A stretch of DNA of 64,000 nucleotides from Eulemur rufifrons. Lineage: Eukaryota > Chordata > Mammalia > Primates > Lemuridae. Position 1 is the stretch's first letter, and every line of letters begins with the position of its first letter. This document shows, piece after piece, positions 1-13,312 of this stretch. The notes beneath the pieces are model-generated. The model saw only the letters and a list, made by a program, of their open reading frames with translations. It did no database searches and was not told the DNA's origin. Made by a program: the position numbers and the translations under genes. The DNA lies in contig NC_091009.1 of the NCBI RefSeq assembly GCF_041146395.1, positions 3,236,001 to 3,300,000 of the forward strand. Direction: 5' to 3'.

Positions 1-177
1 ACCCCTAACCCTAAACCTAACACTCAACCCAACCCTAAACCTAACCCTAGCTCCTATCCCAACCCTAAGACCTAACCTTTAATGCTAACAGTAACCCTAA
101 CTACTAATCCCTAACCCCTAACCCTCCCTCTAACCCTAAACCCCTAACCCCAAACCCGTAACCCTAAACTTAACCCT

Positions 178-366
178 AATTCTCACACCTCTTCCATTCT
201 CAGCCTTAAGCAAACCTACAATACAGCCATGCCATTCCTGAGATGAGGCTCTGCCTGTGTCCCACATGTAGGTCTGGGCCAAATACAAAGGGTACGATGG
301 TGTGGTGTCACAGCGACCTGTCCACACCCTTCTCACCATAGATTAAACAAGTCCTGTGCCCTTATA
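178..366. repeat. Island A, copy 1
   Basis: This is a non-telomeric stretch inside the CCCTAA array. It begins with AATTCTCACAC, contains CAGCCATGCCAT and a ...CACATGTAGGTCT... segment, and ends near GTCCTGTGCCCTTA. Copies 2 and 3 lie at 2444 and 7281 and resemble each other more than this copy. Confidence 0.75.
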
Positions 367-883
367 CTAACAGATAAATCTCAGCCCTAACACTAACACT
401 AACCCCTAACCGTAAACATAAGCTCAGACTGTAACGCCGAACACTAACTCTAAAACCTTACCTTAAACCTGACCACTAACCCTAACACTAACCGCTAAAC
501 ATAACCCTAACCATGAATCCTAAACCTAACCCTAACCTCTACCCGTAACCACAACAATTAACTCTAACCCTAAAGGTTACATGAAGCCTTATTCCTAACC
601 CTAACCCCACCCTAACCCATAATATTGACCCTTACCATTAACCATCCCACTAAACCTTAACCGTGACTCTAATCCTAATCTTTAACCATAAAGCTAACAC
701 TGAAGCCTAACCCTGTGTCAAACACTAGACCCAAACATAAACCCTAACCCTCAAACTCAACCGTAAACCTAACTGTAACTGTTAAAACTAACGTTAACCT
801 TTAACCCTAACCCCTAACCCTAAGACGCCACCCTAACACGAATCTTGATCCCTAAACATTACCATAATCCTACCCCTAAATCT

Positions 884-1086
884 AATTCTCAGAGTTCTTG
901 CTTTCTCAGAGTTAAGAAAGCCTACAATCCTCCCATGCCATGAGTAAAAGGGGGCTCTGCCACTGTGTCCTGCATGAAACCCAGGAGGCCATACCCAGCG
1001 TATGATAGAGTGGGTTCCCGGGGACAATCCCATCGCTATAATCCCCGCCCGCCGCCAAGTGCATACAGGGCCCGGCCCGTGCCCTA
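884..1086. repeat. Island B, copy 1
   Basis: The island B diagnostic is GAGTAAAAGGGGGCTCTGC, followed by a CTGCATGAAACC segment, GATAGAGTGGGTTCCCGGGG and a CCGCCC-rich end. The same type occurs at 4048 and 5750, and inverted near 63,445-63,650, which is the closest match to this copy. Confidence 0.75.
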
Positions 1087-1420
1087 AGTATAATCAATAC
1101 CCCTAACTGATAACCCTCACCCTGAACATAACACCTAACCCTGATCCTATTGCTCACCTGAAAACATAAATCTCCCCGTAACCCTAACTTATCCCCTTAT
1201 CTTAACCTTAATGCATAACACCCTGAGAAGAAGCCCTATCCCATAATTCTAATCCTATCACCTGGTCATAACCGTAACACCTCATCCCTATTTCTAAAAT
1301 GCCAACCCTAGCTTTCACCCTACCAAAAACCCTAACCCTAACCCCAACCCCTAACCCTAAGCCCTCACCCTATCACTAGTCTTCATCCCTAAACCGTACC
1401 GTAATCCTAACCCTAAATAT

Positions 1421-1616
1421 AATTCTCAGACTTCTTGCTTTCTCAGAGTTTTGAAAGCCTACAATCCTATTAAGCCATCCATGAAAGCCGGCTCTACCAC
1501 AGTGTCCTGCATGAAACCCAGAGGCCCATACACTGCGTACAATAGAGTGGGTTCCCAGCGACCATCACAGACCCCTAATTTCGCCTTCTAGTGCATACAG
1601 GGCCTGTGACCTAAGC
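1421..1616. repeat. Island C, copy 1
   Basis: The island C diagnostics are TCTCAGAGTTTTGAAAGCCT, CCATACACTGCGTAC and CATCACAGACCCCTAA. A second copy is at 6279 and an inverted copy at about 62,926-63,110. Confidence 0.75.
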
Positions 1617-2443
1617 ATAAACCCTACCCCTGACCCATAACCCTAACCCAGAACATAACAACTATCCCTGATCCTACTGCTCACCTTAACACGTAAACCT
1701 CACTGTAACCCTAACTTTAACCCCTTATCTTAACGATAATGCATGACACCCTGAGAACAAGCCCTATACCGTAATTCTAACCCTAACTCCTAGCCATAAC
1801 CATAACACCTAATCCATAATTCTGAAACGCCAACCCTAACCTTAACCCTACTAACAACTCTAACACTAACCCTAAACCCTTACCCTAACCCTATGCCTAA
1901 AAATAACCCTAAGCATTGATCCTTAGTCATAACCCCTAAACTTTAACCCTAACCCTTAACGCTAATCCCAATGCTAACCATTAAACATAACCCTAACTCT
2001 TAACGCTAACCGTAACCTTTACCCTAATGCCTAGAGATCTAACCCCAACACTGACCTACAGTTAACACTAACCCTAACACCTAATGCTAACTTTAAACCT
2101 GAACCATAAACCTAACCCTTAACCCTAACCCTATCCCAACCCCCTAACCCTAACCCTAACTGTTAAGCCTCACCCTAACCCTTAACCCTGACTCTGACCC
2201 TAAACCTTAACCCTAACCCTGAACCCTAACCCTAAGCCTAACCCTTAACCCTAACCCTATCCCTTAACCCTGACACCTACAGCTAACACTAACCCCAACC
2301 CTAAACCTAACCCTGGCCCCCAAACCCACACTTAACACCTAACCCCTAACACTAACTCTAACCCTAACCACTAATCCCTAGCACCTGACCCTGACTCCAA
2401 ACCTAACCCCTAACTCGAAACCCCTAACCCCAACCCTAACCCT

Positions 2444-2632
2444 AATTCTCACACTACTTCCATTCCCGAGTGAAGCAAGCCTACAATACAGCCATGCCAT
2501 GTGTGAGATGAGGCTCCGCCTGAGTCCTGCATGTAGGTCTTGTCCCAGGGCCCAGGGAATGATGTTGTGCTTTCGTGATGACTCCGACCGCACCCCTCTC
2601 ACCGTAGATTAACCAGGTCCTGTGCCCTTAAA
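2444..2632. repeat. Island A, copy 2
   Basis: It carries GTGTGAGATGAGGCTCCGCC and CCAGGGAATGATGTTGTGC, both shared with the copy at 7281 at an offset of 4,837 bp. The next island starts 707 bp later. Confidence 0.75.
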
Positions 2633-3150
2633 CTGACCGATAAATCTAAGCCCTACCACCAACCCTAAACCTTTACCCTGAACTTAATCCCCGAGCCTAA
2701 AGCCCAACACTAACTCTAAACACTTACCCTTAACCTAATCCCTAACCCTAATGCTAACCCCTAAACGTAACCCCAACCATGAACAGTAAACCTAACCCTA
2801 ACCTCTAACACAAACCCTAACACATAACTCTAACCCTAAAACTAACCCTAACCCTTAACCCTAAACCTAAACCCTAACCCTAACCCTTAACCTTAACCGT
2901 TAACTCTCATGCTAACCTTTAATCCTAACCCTAATCCTAATCTTGAACCCTAAACCTAACCTTTAACCCTAACCCTGTACCAAACACTAATCCCTCATCT
3001 TAACCCTATCCGCAAACCTCAACCCTAAACGAACTGTAACCGTTAAACCTAACAGTAACCTTAAACCCTAACCCTAATCCATAACCCTAAGCCCTCACCG
3101 TAACACTACACTTCATCCTGAAACCTAACCATAATCCTAACTCTAAATTT

Positions 3151-3350
3151 AATTCTGAGACTTCTTGCTTTCTTAGAGTTTAGAAAGCCTGCAATCCTCC
3201 CATGCCATGTGTGAAAGGAAGCTCTACCAATGTGTCCGGCATGAAACCCACGGGCCCATACCCAGAGTCTGATACAGTGGGTTCCCGGTGACAATGCCAG
3301 CCCCCTAAACTCCCCCTGGCTAACGCAGACAGGGCCCGTGCGCTAGGCAT
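3151..3350. repeat. Island D, copy 1 (outside the main HOR array)
   Basis: This is the same island that defines the 1.88-kb HOR, here in an older-looking version with more differences (AATTCTGAGA start, CCAATGTGTCC). It lies within the 4.85-kb super-repeat. Confidence 0.75.
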
Positions 3351-4047
3351 AAACAATACCTTTAACAGATAACCCTAACCCTGAACATAACACCTAACCC
3401 TGTTCCTATTTCTCCCCTTAACACGTACACCTGACCGTGAGCCTAACTTTAACCTCTTATTCTAATGTTAATGCATAACCTATTCCCCCAGAACATTCCC
3501 TATCCCATAATTCTAACCCTATCTCCTAGTGATAACTGTAGCACCTGACCCCTAACCGTAATTCTAAACTGCTAACCCCAACCGTAACCCTACCTACAAC
3601 CCTAACACTGACAGTAACCCTTACTTCTAACCCCAACGCTATGCCTAACAAAAGCCCAAACGCTTCACCCTTCACCCTAACCCCTAAGCCTTACCCTAAC
3701 CCTTAACCCTAATCCCAATCCTAACCATTAAACATAACCCTGACTCTTAACCCTAACCCTAACCTTTGCCATAATGCCTAGAGATCCAACCCCAACAGGA
3801 CCTACAGTTAACACTAACCCTAATCCCTAATGCTAACCTTAAACATGAACCATAAACCTAACCCTTAACCCTAACCCTATCCCTAACACCCTAAGCCTAA
3901 CCGTACCTGTTAACCCTCACCCTAACACTTATCCCTGACCCTAACCCTGAACCTTAACTCTAAACCTGAATCCTAACCCTAAGCCTAACCCTTAACCCTA
4001 ACCCTAACGGTAACCCTAAACATTATCATAATCCTACCCCTAAATCT

Positions 4048-4248
4048 AATTCTCGGACTTCTTGCTTTCTTAGAGTTTAGAAAGCCTAAAATCCTCCCAT
4101 GCCATGAGTAAAAGGGGGCTCTGCAGCTCTCTCTTGCATGAAACCAGGAGCCCATACCTAGTGTATGATACAGTGGGTTCCCGGGGACAATTTCATCCCC
4201 CTAACGCCAGGCCCCCGCCCAGTTCAGACAGGGCCTGTACGCTAAGTA
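4048..4248. repeat. Island B, copy 2
   Basis: It shares CTCTGCAGCTCTCTCTT with the copy at 5750 (offset 1,702 bp) and not with the copy at 884. These two therefore come from a later local duplication. Confidence 0.75.
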
Positions 4249-4576
4249 TAAACACTACCACTAACAGATAACCCTCACCATGAACATAGCACCTGACCCT
4301 GATCCTATTGCTCACCTTAAAACATAAACCTCCCCGTAACCCTAACTTATCCCCTATCTTAACCTTAATGCATAACACCCTGAGAAGAAGTCCTATCCCA
4401 TAATTCTAATCCTAAAACGTAGCCATAACCGTAACACCTCATCCCTAATTCTAAAATGCCAACCCTAACCTTCACCCTACCAACAACCCTAACCCTAACC
4501 CTAACCCCTAACCCTAAGCCTCACCCTATCACTAATCTTCATCCCTAAACCGTACAGTAATCCTAACCCTAAATCT

Positions 4577-4778
4577 AATTCACAGACTTCTTGCTTTCTT
4601 AGAGTTTAGAAAGCCTGCAATCCTCCCATGCAATGTGTGAAAGGAGGCTCTACCACTGTGTCCTGCATGAAACCCACGGCCCCATACCCAGAGTCCGATA
4701 CAGTGGGTTCCCGGTGACAATCCCAGCCCCCTAACCTCCCCCCAGCTTCATGCCGACAGGGCCCGTGCGCTAAGCATA
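4577..4778. repeat. Island D, copy 2
   Basis: This is a D-type island placed 529 bp after a B island, where copies at 1421 and 6279 have a C island. It is evidence of module exchange between HOR types. Confidence 0.7.
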
Positions 4779-5749
4779 AATGATACCTTTAACAGATAAC
4801 CCTAACCCTGAACATGGCACCTAACCCTGTTCCTATTTCTCCCCTTAACACGTAAACCTCACCGTGAGCCTAACTTTAACCTCTTATCCTAACGTTAATG
4901 CATAACCCATTCCCTGAGAACATCCCCTATCCCATAATTCTAACCCTATCTCCTAGTCATCACTGTAACACCTAATCCCTAACCCTAATTCTCAACCACT
5001 AAGCCTAACCGAAACGCTGCCTACAACCCTAACACTGACAGGAACCCTTACTTCTAACCCCACCGCTATGCCTAACAAAAGCCCTAACACTTCACCCTTC
5101 ACCCTAACCCCTAAGCATTACCCTAACCCTTAACCCTAATCCTAATCCTAACCATTAAACCTAACCCTAGCTCTTAAAGCTAACCCTAAACCTTACCCTC
5201 ACGACTAGACCTAACCCTGACACTAACCTAACACCTAACCCTAACCATAACCCCTAAAGCTAACCCTAACCCTGAACCCTAAACCTAACCCTAACACTGA
5301 ATCTTCACTATATCCCTAACCCCTAAGCCTAATCCTAACTGTTAACCCTCACCCTAACACTTAAACTGGACCATAACACTAAACATTAACCCTAACACTA
5401 AACTTTAACCCTAACAATAAGCCCAACACTTAACCCTAATCCTATCCCTTAACCTTAAGGCCTAACCCTAAACCTAACCCTAACCCCAACCCTAACCCTT
5501 AATCTTGACCCTTACCATTAACCCTGACACTAACCCTAATCCTAATCTTTAACCATAAAGCTAACACTGAAGCCTAACCCTGTGCCAAACGCTAAACCCA
5601 AACCTTAACCCTATCCCTGAAACTTAACCATAAACCTAACTGTAACTGTTAAACCTAACACTAACCTCTAACCCTAACCCCTAACCCTAAGACCCCACCT
5701 TAACACTAACCCTAACCCTAAACATTATCATAATCCTACCCCTAAATCT

Positions 5750-5950
5750 AATTCTCGGACTTCTTGCTTTCTTAGAGTTTAGAAAGCCTAAAATCCTCTC
5801 ATGCCATGAGTAAAAGGGGGCTCTGCAGCTCTCTCTTACATGAAACCAGGAGCCCATACCTAGCGTATGATAGAGTGGGTTCCCGGGGACAATCCCATCC
5901 CCCTAACCCCAGCCCCCCGCCCAGTTCAGACAGGGCCTGTACGCTAAGTA
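5750..5950. repeat. Island B, copy 3
   Basis: It is near-identical by eye to the copy at 4048 and is followed 529 bp later by island C, as at 884/1421. Confidence 0.75.
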
Positions 5951-6278
5951 TAAACACTACCCCTAACAGATAACCCTCATCCTGAACATAGCACCTGACC
6001 CTGATCCTATTGCTCACCTTAAAACATAAACCTCCCCGTAACCCTAACTTATCCCCTATCTTAACCTTAATGCATAACACCCTGAGAAGAAGTCCTATCC
6101 CATAATTCTAATCCTAACCCCGAGCCATAACCGTAACACCTCATCCCTAATTCTAAAATGCCAACCCTAACCTTCACCCTACCAACAACCCTAACCCTAA
6201 CACTAACCCCTAACCCTAAGCCTCACCCTATCACTAATCTTCATCCCTAAACCGTACAGTAATCCTAACCCTAAATCT

Positions 6279-6476
6279 AATTCTCAGACTTCTTGCTTTC
6301 TCAGAGTTTTGAAAGCCTACAATCCTACTAAGCCACGCATGAAAGCCCGCTCTGCCACAGTGTCCTGCATGAAACCCAGAGGCCCATACACTGCGTACGA
6401 TAGAGTGGGTTCCCAGAGAACATCACAGACCCCTAACTTCGCCTCCTAGTGCATACAGGGCCCGTGCCCTAAGCAT
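6279..6476. repeat. Island C, copy 2
   Basis: It matches the copy at 1421 over the whole island, including CACTGCGTACGATAGAGTGG, and the flanking degenerate telomeric text also matches (for example the GACCTGCAGTTAACAC region near 6,909). Confidence 0.75.
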
Positions 6477-7280
6477 AAACCCTAGCCCACACCCATAACC
6501 CTAACCCAGAACATAACACCTAACCCTGATCCTACTGCTCACCTTAACACGTAAACCTCACCCTAACCCTAACTTAACCCCTTATCTTAACGATAATGCA
6601 TGACACCCTGAGAACAAGCCCTAAACCGTAATTCTAACCCTAAGTCCTAGCCATAACCATAACACCTAATCCCTAATTCTGAAACGCCAACCCTAACCTT
6701 AACCCTACCAACAACACTAACACTAACCCTAAAACCCTTACCCTAACCCTACGCCTAAAAATAACCCTAACCATTGATCCTTAGTCATAACCCCTAAAGC
6801 TTAACCCTAACCCTTAACGCTAATCCGAATCCTAACCATTAAACATAACCCTAATTAATCCTAACCCTAACCTATACGCGAATGCCTAGAGATCTAACGC
6901 CAACACTGACCTGCAGTTAACACTAACCCTAACCCCTAATCCTAACCTTAAACCTGAACCATAAACCTAACCCTTAACCCTAACCTTATCCCTAACCCCC
7001 TAACCCTAACCCTAGCTGTTAAGCCTCACCCTAACACTTAACCCTGACTCTAACCCTAAACCATAAACTTAACCCTGAACCCTAACCCTAAGCCTAACCC
7101 TTAACCCTAACCCCTAACCCTAACGCTAACCCCAACCCTAAACCTAACCCTGGCCCCCTAACCCAGACTTAACACCTAACCCCTAACACTAACTCGAACC
7201 CTAACCACTAATCCCTAGCACCTGACCCTGACTCCAAACCTAACCCTTAACTCGAAACCCCTAACCCCAAACCTAACCCT

Positions 7281-7469
7281 AATTCTCACACTACTTCCAT
7301 TCCCAGAGTGAAGCAAGCCTATAATACAGCCATGCCATGTGTGAGATGAGGCTCCGCCTGAGTCCTGCATGTAGGTTTTGACTCAAGGCCCAGGGAATGA
7401 TGTTGTGCTTTCCTGGTGATTCCGACCACACCCCTCTCACTGTAGATTAACCAGGTCCTGTGCCCTTAA
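7281..7469. repeat. Island A, copy 3
   Basis: This is the last A island before the homogeneous HOR array. The first HOR-phase D island follows 707 bp later at 7988, the same spacing as 2444 to 3151. Confidence 0.75.
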
Positions 7470-7987
7470 ACTGACCGATAAATCTAAGCCCTACCACCAA
7501 CCCTAACCCCTGACCCTGAACCTAAGCCCCGAGCCTAAAGCCCAACACTAACTCTAAACACTTACCCTAAACCTAATCCTTAACCCTAATGCTAGCCCCT
7601 AAACGTAACCCTAACCGTGAACAATAAACCTAACCCTAATCTCTAACACACACGCTAACACATAACTCTAACCCTAAAACTAACCCTAACCCTTAACTCT
7701 AAACCTAAACCCTAACGCTAACCCTTAACCTTAACCGTTAACTCTCATGCTAACCTTTAATCCTAACCCTAATCCTAATCTTCAACCCTAAACCTAACAC
7801 AACCCTAACCCTGTACCAAACCCTAAACCCTCATCTTAACACTATCCGCAAACCTCAACCCCAATACGAACTGTAACCGTTAAACCTAACAGTAAACTTA
7901 AACCGTAACCCTAATCGGTAACCCTATCCCCTCACCATAACACTACACTTCATCCTGAACACTAACCATAATCCTAACCCTAAATCT

Positions 7988-9560
7988 AATTCTCAGACTT
8001 CTTCCTTTCTTAGAGTTTAGAAAGCCTGCAATCCTCCAATGCCATGCGTGACAGGAGGGTCTACCACTGTGTCCTGCATGAAACCCACGGGCCCATACCC
8101 AGAATCCGATACAGTGGGTTACTGGTGACAATCCCAGCCCCCTAAACTCCCCCCGCCCACCTAATGCAGAGAGGGCCCGTGCGCTAAGCATAAACAATAC
8201 CTTTAACAGATAACCCTAACCCAGAACATAACACCCAACCCTGTTACTATTTCTCCCCTTAACACGTAAACCTCACCGTGCGCCTAACTTTAACCTCTTA
8301 TCCTAACGTTAATGCATAACCCATTTCCTGAGAACAACCCCTATCCCATAATTCTAACCCTATCTCCTAGTCATCACTGTGACACCTAATCCCTAACCCT
8401 AATTCTAAACCGCTAACCCTAATCGTAACCCTACCTACAACCCTAACACTGACAGTAACCCTTACTTCTAACCCCAACGCTATGCCTAACAAAAACCCTA
8501 ACCCTTGACCCTAACCCTTCACCCTAACCCGTAAGCCTTACCCTAACCCTTAACCCTAATCCTAATCCTAACCATTAAACCTAACCCTAGCTCTTAAAGC
8601 TAACCCTAAACCTTACCCTCACGACTAGACCTAACCCTGACACTAACCTAACACCTAACCCTAACCAGAACCCCTAAAGCTAACCCTGAACCCTATCCCT
8701 AACCCTAGCAGGAAACTTTAACCCTAAACCTAAGCCCAACCCGTAACCCTAATCCTATCCTTTTACCCTAAAACTAACCCCTAAACCTAACCCCTATACC
8801 TCACCCTAACTCTAACCCCAATCCTAATTCTAACCATACCCCTTCATAAAACACTAACTCCTAACCGCTAACCCTAACACTAACCAAAAACCCTAATCAC
8901 TAATCCCTAACCCTAACGCTTAACCTTTACCCTAACCGTTAACCCTCACCCTAAATCTTAACACTCACCCTAACCTTAACCTTTAACTCTAAGCCTAACC
9001 CTTAACCCTACAGTAAGGAAGACCCTTAATGCTAATGGGATCCCTTATCCCTAACCCTAACACTACAGCTAAAAATAACCCTAACCTTTGATCCTTAAAC
9101 CTAATCCCTAACACTTACTTTAACCCCAAACCCTAACCCTAATCCTAAGCATTAAACCTAACCCTATCTCTTAACCCTAACGCTAGCCCTTACCCTAACG
9201 CCTAGATCTAACCCTAAATCTAACCTACCGCCTAATCCTAACCTTAAGCCCTAATGCTAACTCTAACCCTGAACCCTAAACCTACCCGTAACCCTTAACA
9301 CTAACCCTATCCGTGAACCTTAACCCTGACCCTAACCATTACCCGCACCCAAGTATTTAACCCTGACCCTAACCTTAATCCTTATGTTAACCCTAACACT
9401 AAACCCTAACCCTAAGCCCAACACTTAACCCTAATCCTATCCCTTAACCCTAACCCAAACCCTAACCCTAATGCTAACCCCTACATGTAACCCTAAACGT
9501 GACCAGTAAACCTAACCCTAACCTCTAACACAAACCATAGCACATAACTCTAACCCTAAA

Positions 9561-9591
<31 letters not shown>

Positions 9592-9864
9592 TCTTAACCT
9601 TAACCCTAAGCGTTAACTCTCACGCTAACCTTTAATCCTAACCCTAATCCTAATCTTCAACCCTAAACCTAACACTTAACCCTAACCCTGTACCAAACCC
9701 TAACCCCTCATCTTAACCCTAACCGTAAACCTCAACCCTAAACCAAAGTGTAACCGTTAAACCTAAGAGTAACCTTTAACCCTAACCCTAATCCCTCACC
9801 CTAAGCCCTCACCCTAACACTAAACTTCATCCTTAACCCTAACCAGAATCCTAACCCTAAATCT
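7988..9864. repeat. HOR unit 1
   Basis: This is the most divergent full unit. Its D island shares variants with the islands at 3151 and 4577, as expected for an array-edge unit. Confidence 0.85.
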
Positions 9865-11746
9865 AATTCTCAGACTTCTTGCTTTCTTAGAGTTTAGAAA
9901 GCCTGCAATCCTCCCATGCCATGCGTGAAAGGAGGCTCTACCACTGTGTCCTGTATGAATCCCATGGGCCCATACCCAGAGTATGATAGAGTGGGTTCCC
10001 GGGTACAATCCCAGCCCCCTAAACTCCCCCCGCCCGCCTACTGCAGACAGGGCCCGTGCGCTAAGCATAAACAGTACCTTTAACAGATAACCCTAACCCT
10101 GAACATTACAACAACCCTGTTCCTATTTCTCCCCTTAACACGTAAACCTCACCGTGCGCCTAACTTTAACCTCTTATCCTAACGTTCATGCATAACCCAT
10201 TTCCTGAGAACAACCCCTATCCCATAATTCTAACCCTATCTCCTAGTCATCGCTGTGACACCTAATCCCTAACCCTAATTCTAAACCGCTAACCCTAACC
10301 GTAACCCTACCTACAACCCTAACACTGACAGTAACACTTACTTCTAACCCCAACGCTATGCCTAACAAAAACCCTAACCCTTGACCCTAACCCTTCAACC
10401 TAACCCCTAAGCCTTACCCTAACCCTTAACCCTAATCCTAATCCTAACCATTAAACCTAACCCTAGCTCTTAAAGCTAACCCTAAACCTCACCCTCACGA
10501 CTAGACCTAACCCTGACACTAACCTAACACCTAACCCTAACCAGAACCCCTAAAGCTAACCCTGAACCCTTTCCCTAACCCTAGCAGTAAACTTTAAACC
10601 TAAACCTAAGGCCAACCCGTAACCCTAATCCTATCCTTTTACCCTAAAACTAACCCCTAAACCTAACCCCTATACCTCACCCTAACTCTAACCCCAATCC
10701 TAATTCTAAACATACCCCTTCATAAAACACTAACTCCTAACCGCTAACCCTAACACTAACCAAAAACCCTAATCACTAATCCCTAACCCTAACGCTTAAC
10801 CTTTACCCTAACCGTTAACCCTCACCCTAAATCTTAACACTGACCCTAACCTTAACCTTTAACTCTAAGCCTAACCCTTAACCCTACAGTAAGGAAGACC
10901 CTTAATGCTAATGGGATCCCTTATCCCTAACCCTAACACTACAGCTAAAAATAACCCTAACCTTGGATCCTTAAATCTAACCCCTAACACTTACTTTAAC
11001 CCCAAACCCTAACCCTAATCCTAAGCATTAAACCTAACCCTATCTCTTAACCCTAACGCTAGCCCTTACCCTAACGCCTAGATCTAACCCTAAATATAAC
11101 CTACCGCCTAATCCTAACCTTAAGCCGTAATGCTAACTCTAACCCTGAACTCTAAACCTACCCGTAACCCTTAACTTTAACCCTATCCATGAACCTTAAC
11201 CCTGACCCTAACCATTACCCGCACCCAAGCATTTAACCCTGACCCTAACCCTAATCCTTAATGCTAACCCTAACACTAAACCCTAACCCTAAGCCCAACA
11301 CTTATCCCTAATCCTATCCCTTAACCCTAACCCTAACCCTAACCCTAATGCTACCCCCTAAACGTAACCCTAACCGTGACCAGGAAACCTAACCCTAACC
11401 TCTTAGACAAACCATAACACATAACTCTAACCCTAAAACTATCCCTAACCTAACCCTAACCCTAAACCCTAACTCTTAACCTCAACCCTAAGCGTTAACT
11501 CTCACGCTAACCTTTAATCCTAACCCTAATCCTAATCTTCAACCCTAAACCTAACACTTAACCCTAACCCTGTACCAAACCCTAACCCCTCATCTTAACC
11601 CTAACCGTAAACCTCAACCCTAAACCAAAGTGTAACCGTTAAACCTAAGAGTAACCTTTAACCCTAACCCTAATCCCTAACCCTAAGCCCTCACCCTAAC
11701 ACTAAACTTCATCCTTAACCCTAACCAGAATCCTAACCCTAAATCT
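9865..11746. repeat. HOR unit 2
   Basis: This is a subfamily I unit (TTAATGCTAATGGGATCCC). Its D island shares CTACTGCAGACAGGG with unit 3. Confidence 0.85.
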
Positions 11747-12916
11747 AATTCTCAGACTTCTTGCTTTCTTAGAGTTTAGAAAGCCTGCAATCCTCCCATG
11801 CCATGCGTGAAAGGAGGCTCTACCACTGTGTCCTGTATGAAACCCACGGGCCCATACCCAGAGTATGATAGAGTGGGTTCCCGGGTACAATCCCAGCCCC
11901 CTAAAATCCCCCCGCCCGCCTACTGCAGACAGGGCCCGTGCGCTAAGCATAAACAATACCTTTAACAGATAACCCTAACCCTGAACATAACACCCAACTC
12001 TGTTCCTATTTCTCCCCTTAACACGTAAACCTCACCGTGCGCCTAACTTTAACCTCTTATCCTAACGTTAATGCATAACCCATTTCCTGAGAACAATCCC
12101 TATCCCATAATTCTAACTCTATCTCCTAGTTATCACTGTGACACCTAATCCCTAACCCTAATTCTAAACCGCTAACCCTAACCGTAACCCTACCTACAAC
12201 CCTAACACTGACAGTAACCCTTACTTCTAACCCCAACGCTATGCCTAACAAAAACCCTAACCCTTGACCCTAACCCTTCAACCTAACCCCTAAGCCTTAC
12301 CCTAACCCTTAACCCGAATCCTAATCCTAACCATTAAACCTAACCCTAGCTCTTAAAGCTAACCCTAAACCTTACCCTCACGACTAGACCTAACCCTGAC
12401 ACTAACCTAACACCTAACCCTAACCAGAACCCCTAAAGCTAACCCTGAACCCTATCCCTAACCCTAGCAGTAAACTTTAACCCTAAACCTAACCCCAAAC
12501 CGTAACCCTTATCCTATCCTTTTACCCTAAAACTAACCCCTAAACCTAACCCCTATACCTCACCCTAACTCTAACCCCAATCCTAATTCTAACCATACCC
12601 CTTCATAAAACACTAACTCCTAACCGCTAACCCTAACACTAACCAAAAACCCTAATCACTAATCCCTAACCCTAACGCTTAACCTTTACCCTAACCGTTA
12701 ACCCTCACCCTAAATCTTAACACTGACCCTAACCTTAACCTTTAACTCTAAGCCTAACCCTTAACCCTACAGTAAGGAAGACCCATAATGCTGATGGGAT
12801 CCCTTATCCCTAACCCTAACACTACAGCTAAAAATAACCCTAACCTTTGATCCTTAAACCTAACCCCTAACACTTACTTTAACCCCAAACCCTAACCCTA
12901 ATCCTAAGCATTAAAC

Positions 12917-12931
12917 CTAACCCTATCTCTT
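12917..12931. repeat. Target-site duplication, left copy
   Basis: CTAACCCTATCTCTT recurs at 17,701-17,715. The empty HOR units contain the sequence once, followed by AACCC. The last T is ambiguous with the poly(T) run. Confidence 0.9.
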
Positions 12932-12940
12932 TTTTTTTTT
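12931..12940 (-). other. Terminal poly(A) tail of the insertion
   Basis: Ten T on the + strand directly abut the left target-site duplication. On the minus strand this is the 3' poly(A) of the transcript that was reverse-transcribed. Confidence 0.88.
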
Positions 12941-12955
12941 CAAGATCAAAAATAG

Positions 12956-12961
12956 TTTATT
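12956..12961 (-). promoter_or_regulatory. Polyadenylation signal AATAAA used by the read-through transcript
   Basis: TTTATT on the + strand reads AATAAA on the minus strand, about 15 nt before the poly(A) start at 12,940. That is the canonical spacing. It is the downstream signal of the source locus, not the L1's own. Confidence 0.8.
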
Positions 12962-13190
12962 TTGCAACCACAAACAAGCAATCTGTTATCACACCCCCAG
13001 CCTTGCTTTGAAAACAGCACGAAAGACGTTGAGTTGAACTGGAAGCATTGCACACTCTGAAGATACACAGTTGATATTGTTACCCACAGTGTCCATCCAG
13101 GAAAGCCAGAGAACTCCTCATCCATAACACACAGTTAAAGCTAAAAGGATCTTCTATTATCATAAATATCAATATCTTCATAAATATTAT

Positions 13191-13312
13191 GTTTGTATTT
13201 AATATCCCCCTTAACCAGTGTGACAAATGTTCATGTGATAGTCACTTGCCAAAAAAAAAAGTTACTCAGCTTGCTAAGTGTTCGTTATTCCTATCTCTCT
13301 GTTCTGCATGGT
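13191..13312. repeat. Direct repeat in the transduced segment, copy 1
   Basis: It shares CCAGTGTGACAAATGTTCAT, TTACTCAGCTTGCTAAGTG and TCTGCATG in order with 14,989-15,110. The copies differ by scattered substitutions and a longer A run here. Confidence 0.8.

Larger units (their letters stand above)
1..7580. repeat. Degenerate telomere-type (CCCTAA) mosaic, proximal block
   Basis: The block is almost entirely CCCTAA-like hexamers and heptamers with frequent substitutions and length changes; long perfect runs are absent, so it is not a functional terminal telomere. It is interrupted by ~200-bp islands of non-telomeric sequence in the order A(178) B(884) C(1421) A(2444) D(3151) B(4048) D(4577) B(5750) C(6279) A(7281). 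Spacings recur: A to the next island 706-707 bp, and B to the next island 529-537 bp. A(2444) to A(7281) and D(3151) to D(7988) are both 4,837 bp, and B(884) to B(5750) is 4,866 bp. This implies a ~4.85 kb super-repeat with an incomplete first copy. No gene is seen. Confidence 0.9.

Noticed and set aside
1..200. Functional chromosome-end telomere at the window start
   Set aside because: The hexamers are heavily mutated and there is no perfect CCCTAA run. It is a degenerate array, and whether the true end lies to the left cannot be seen.
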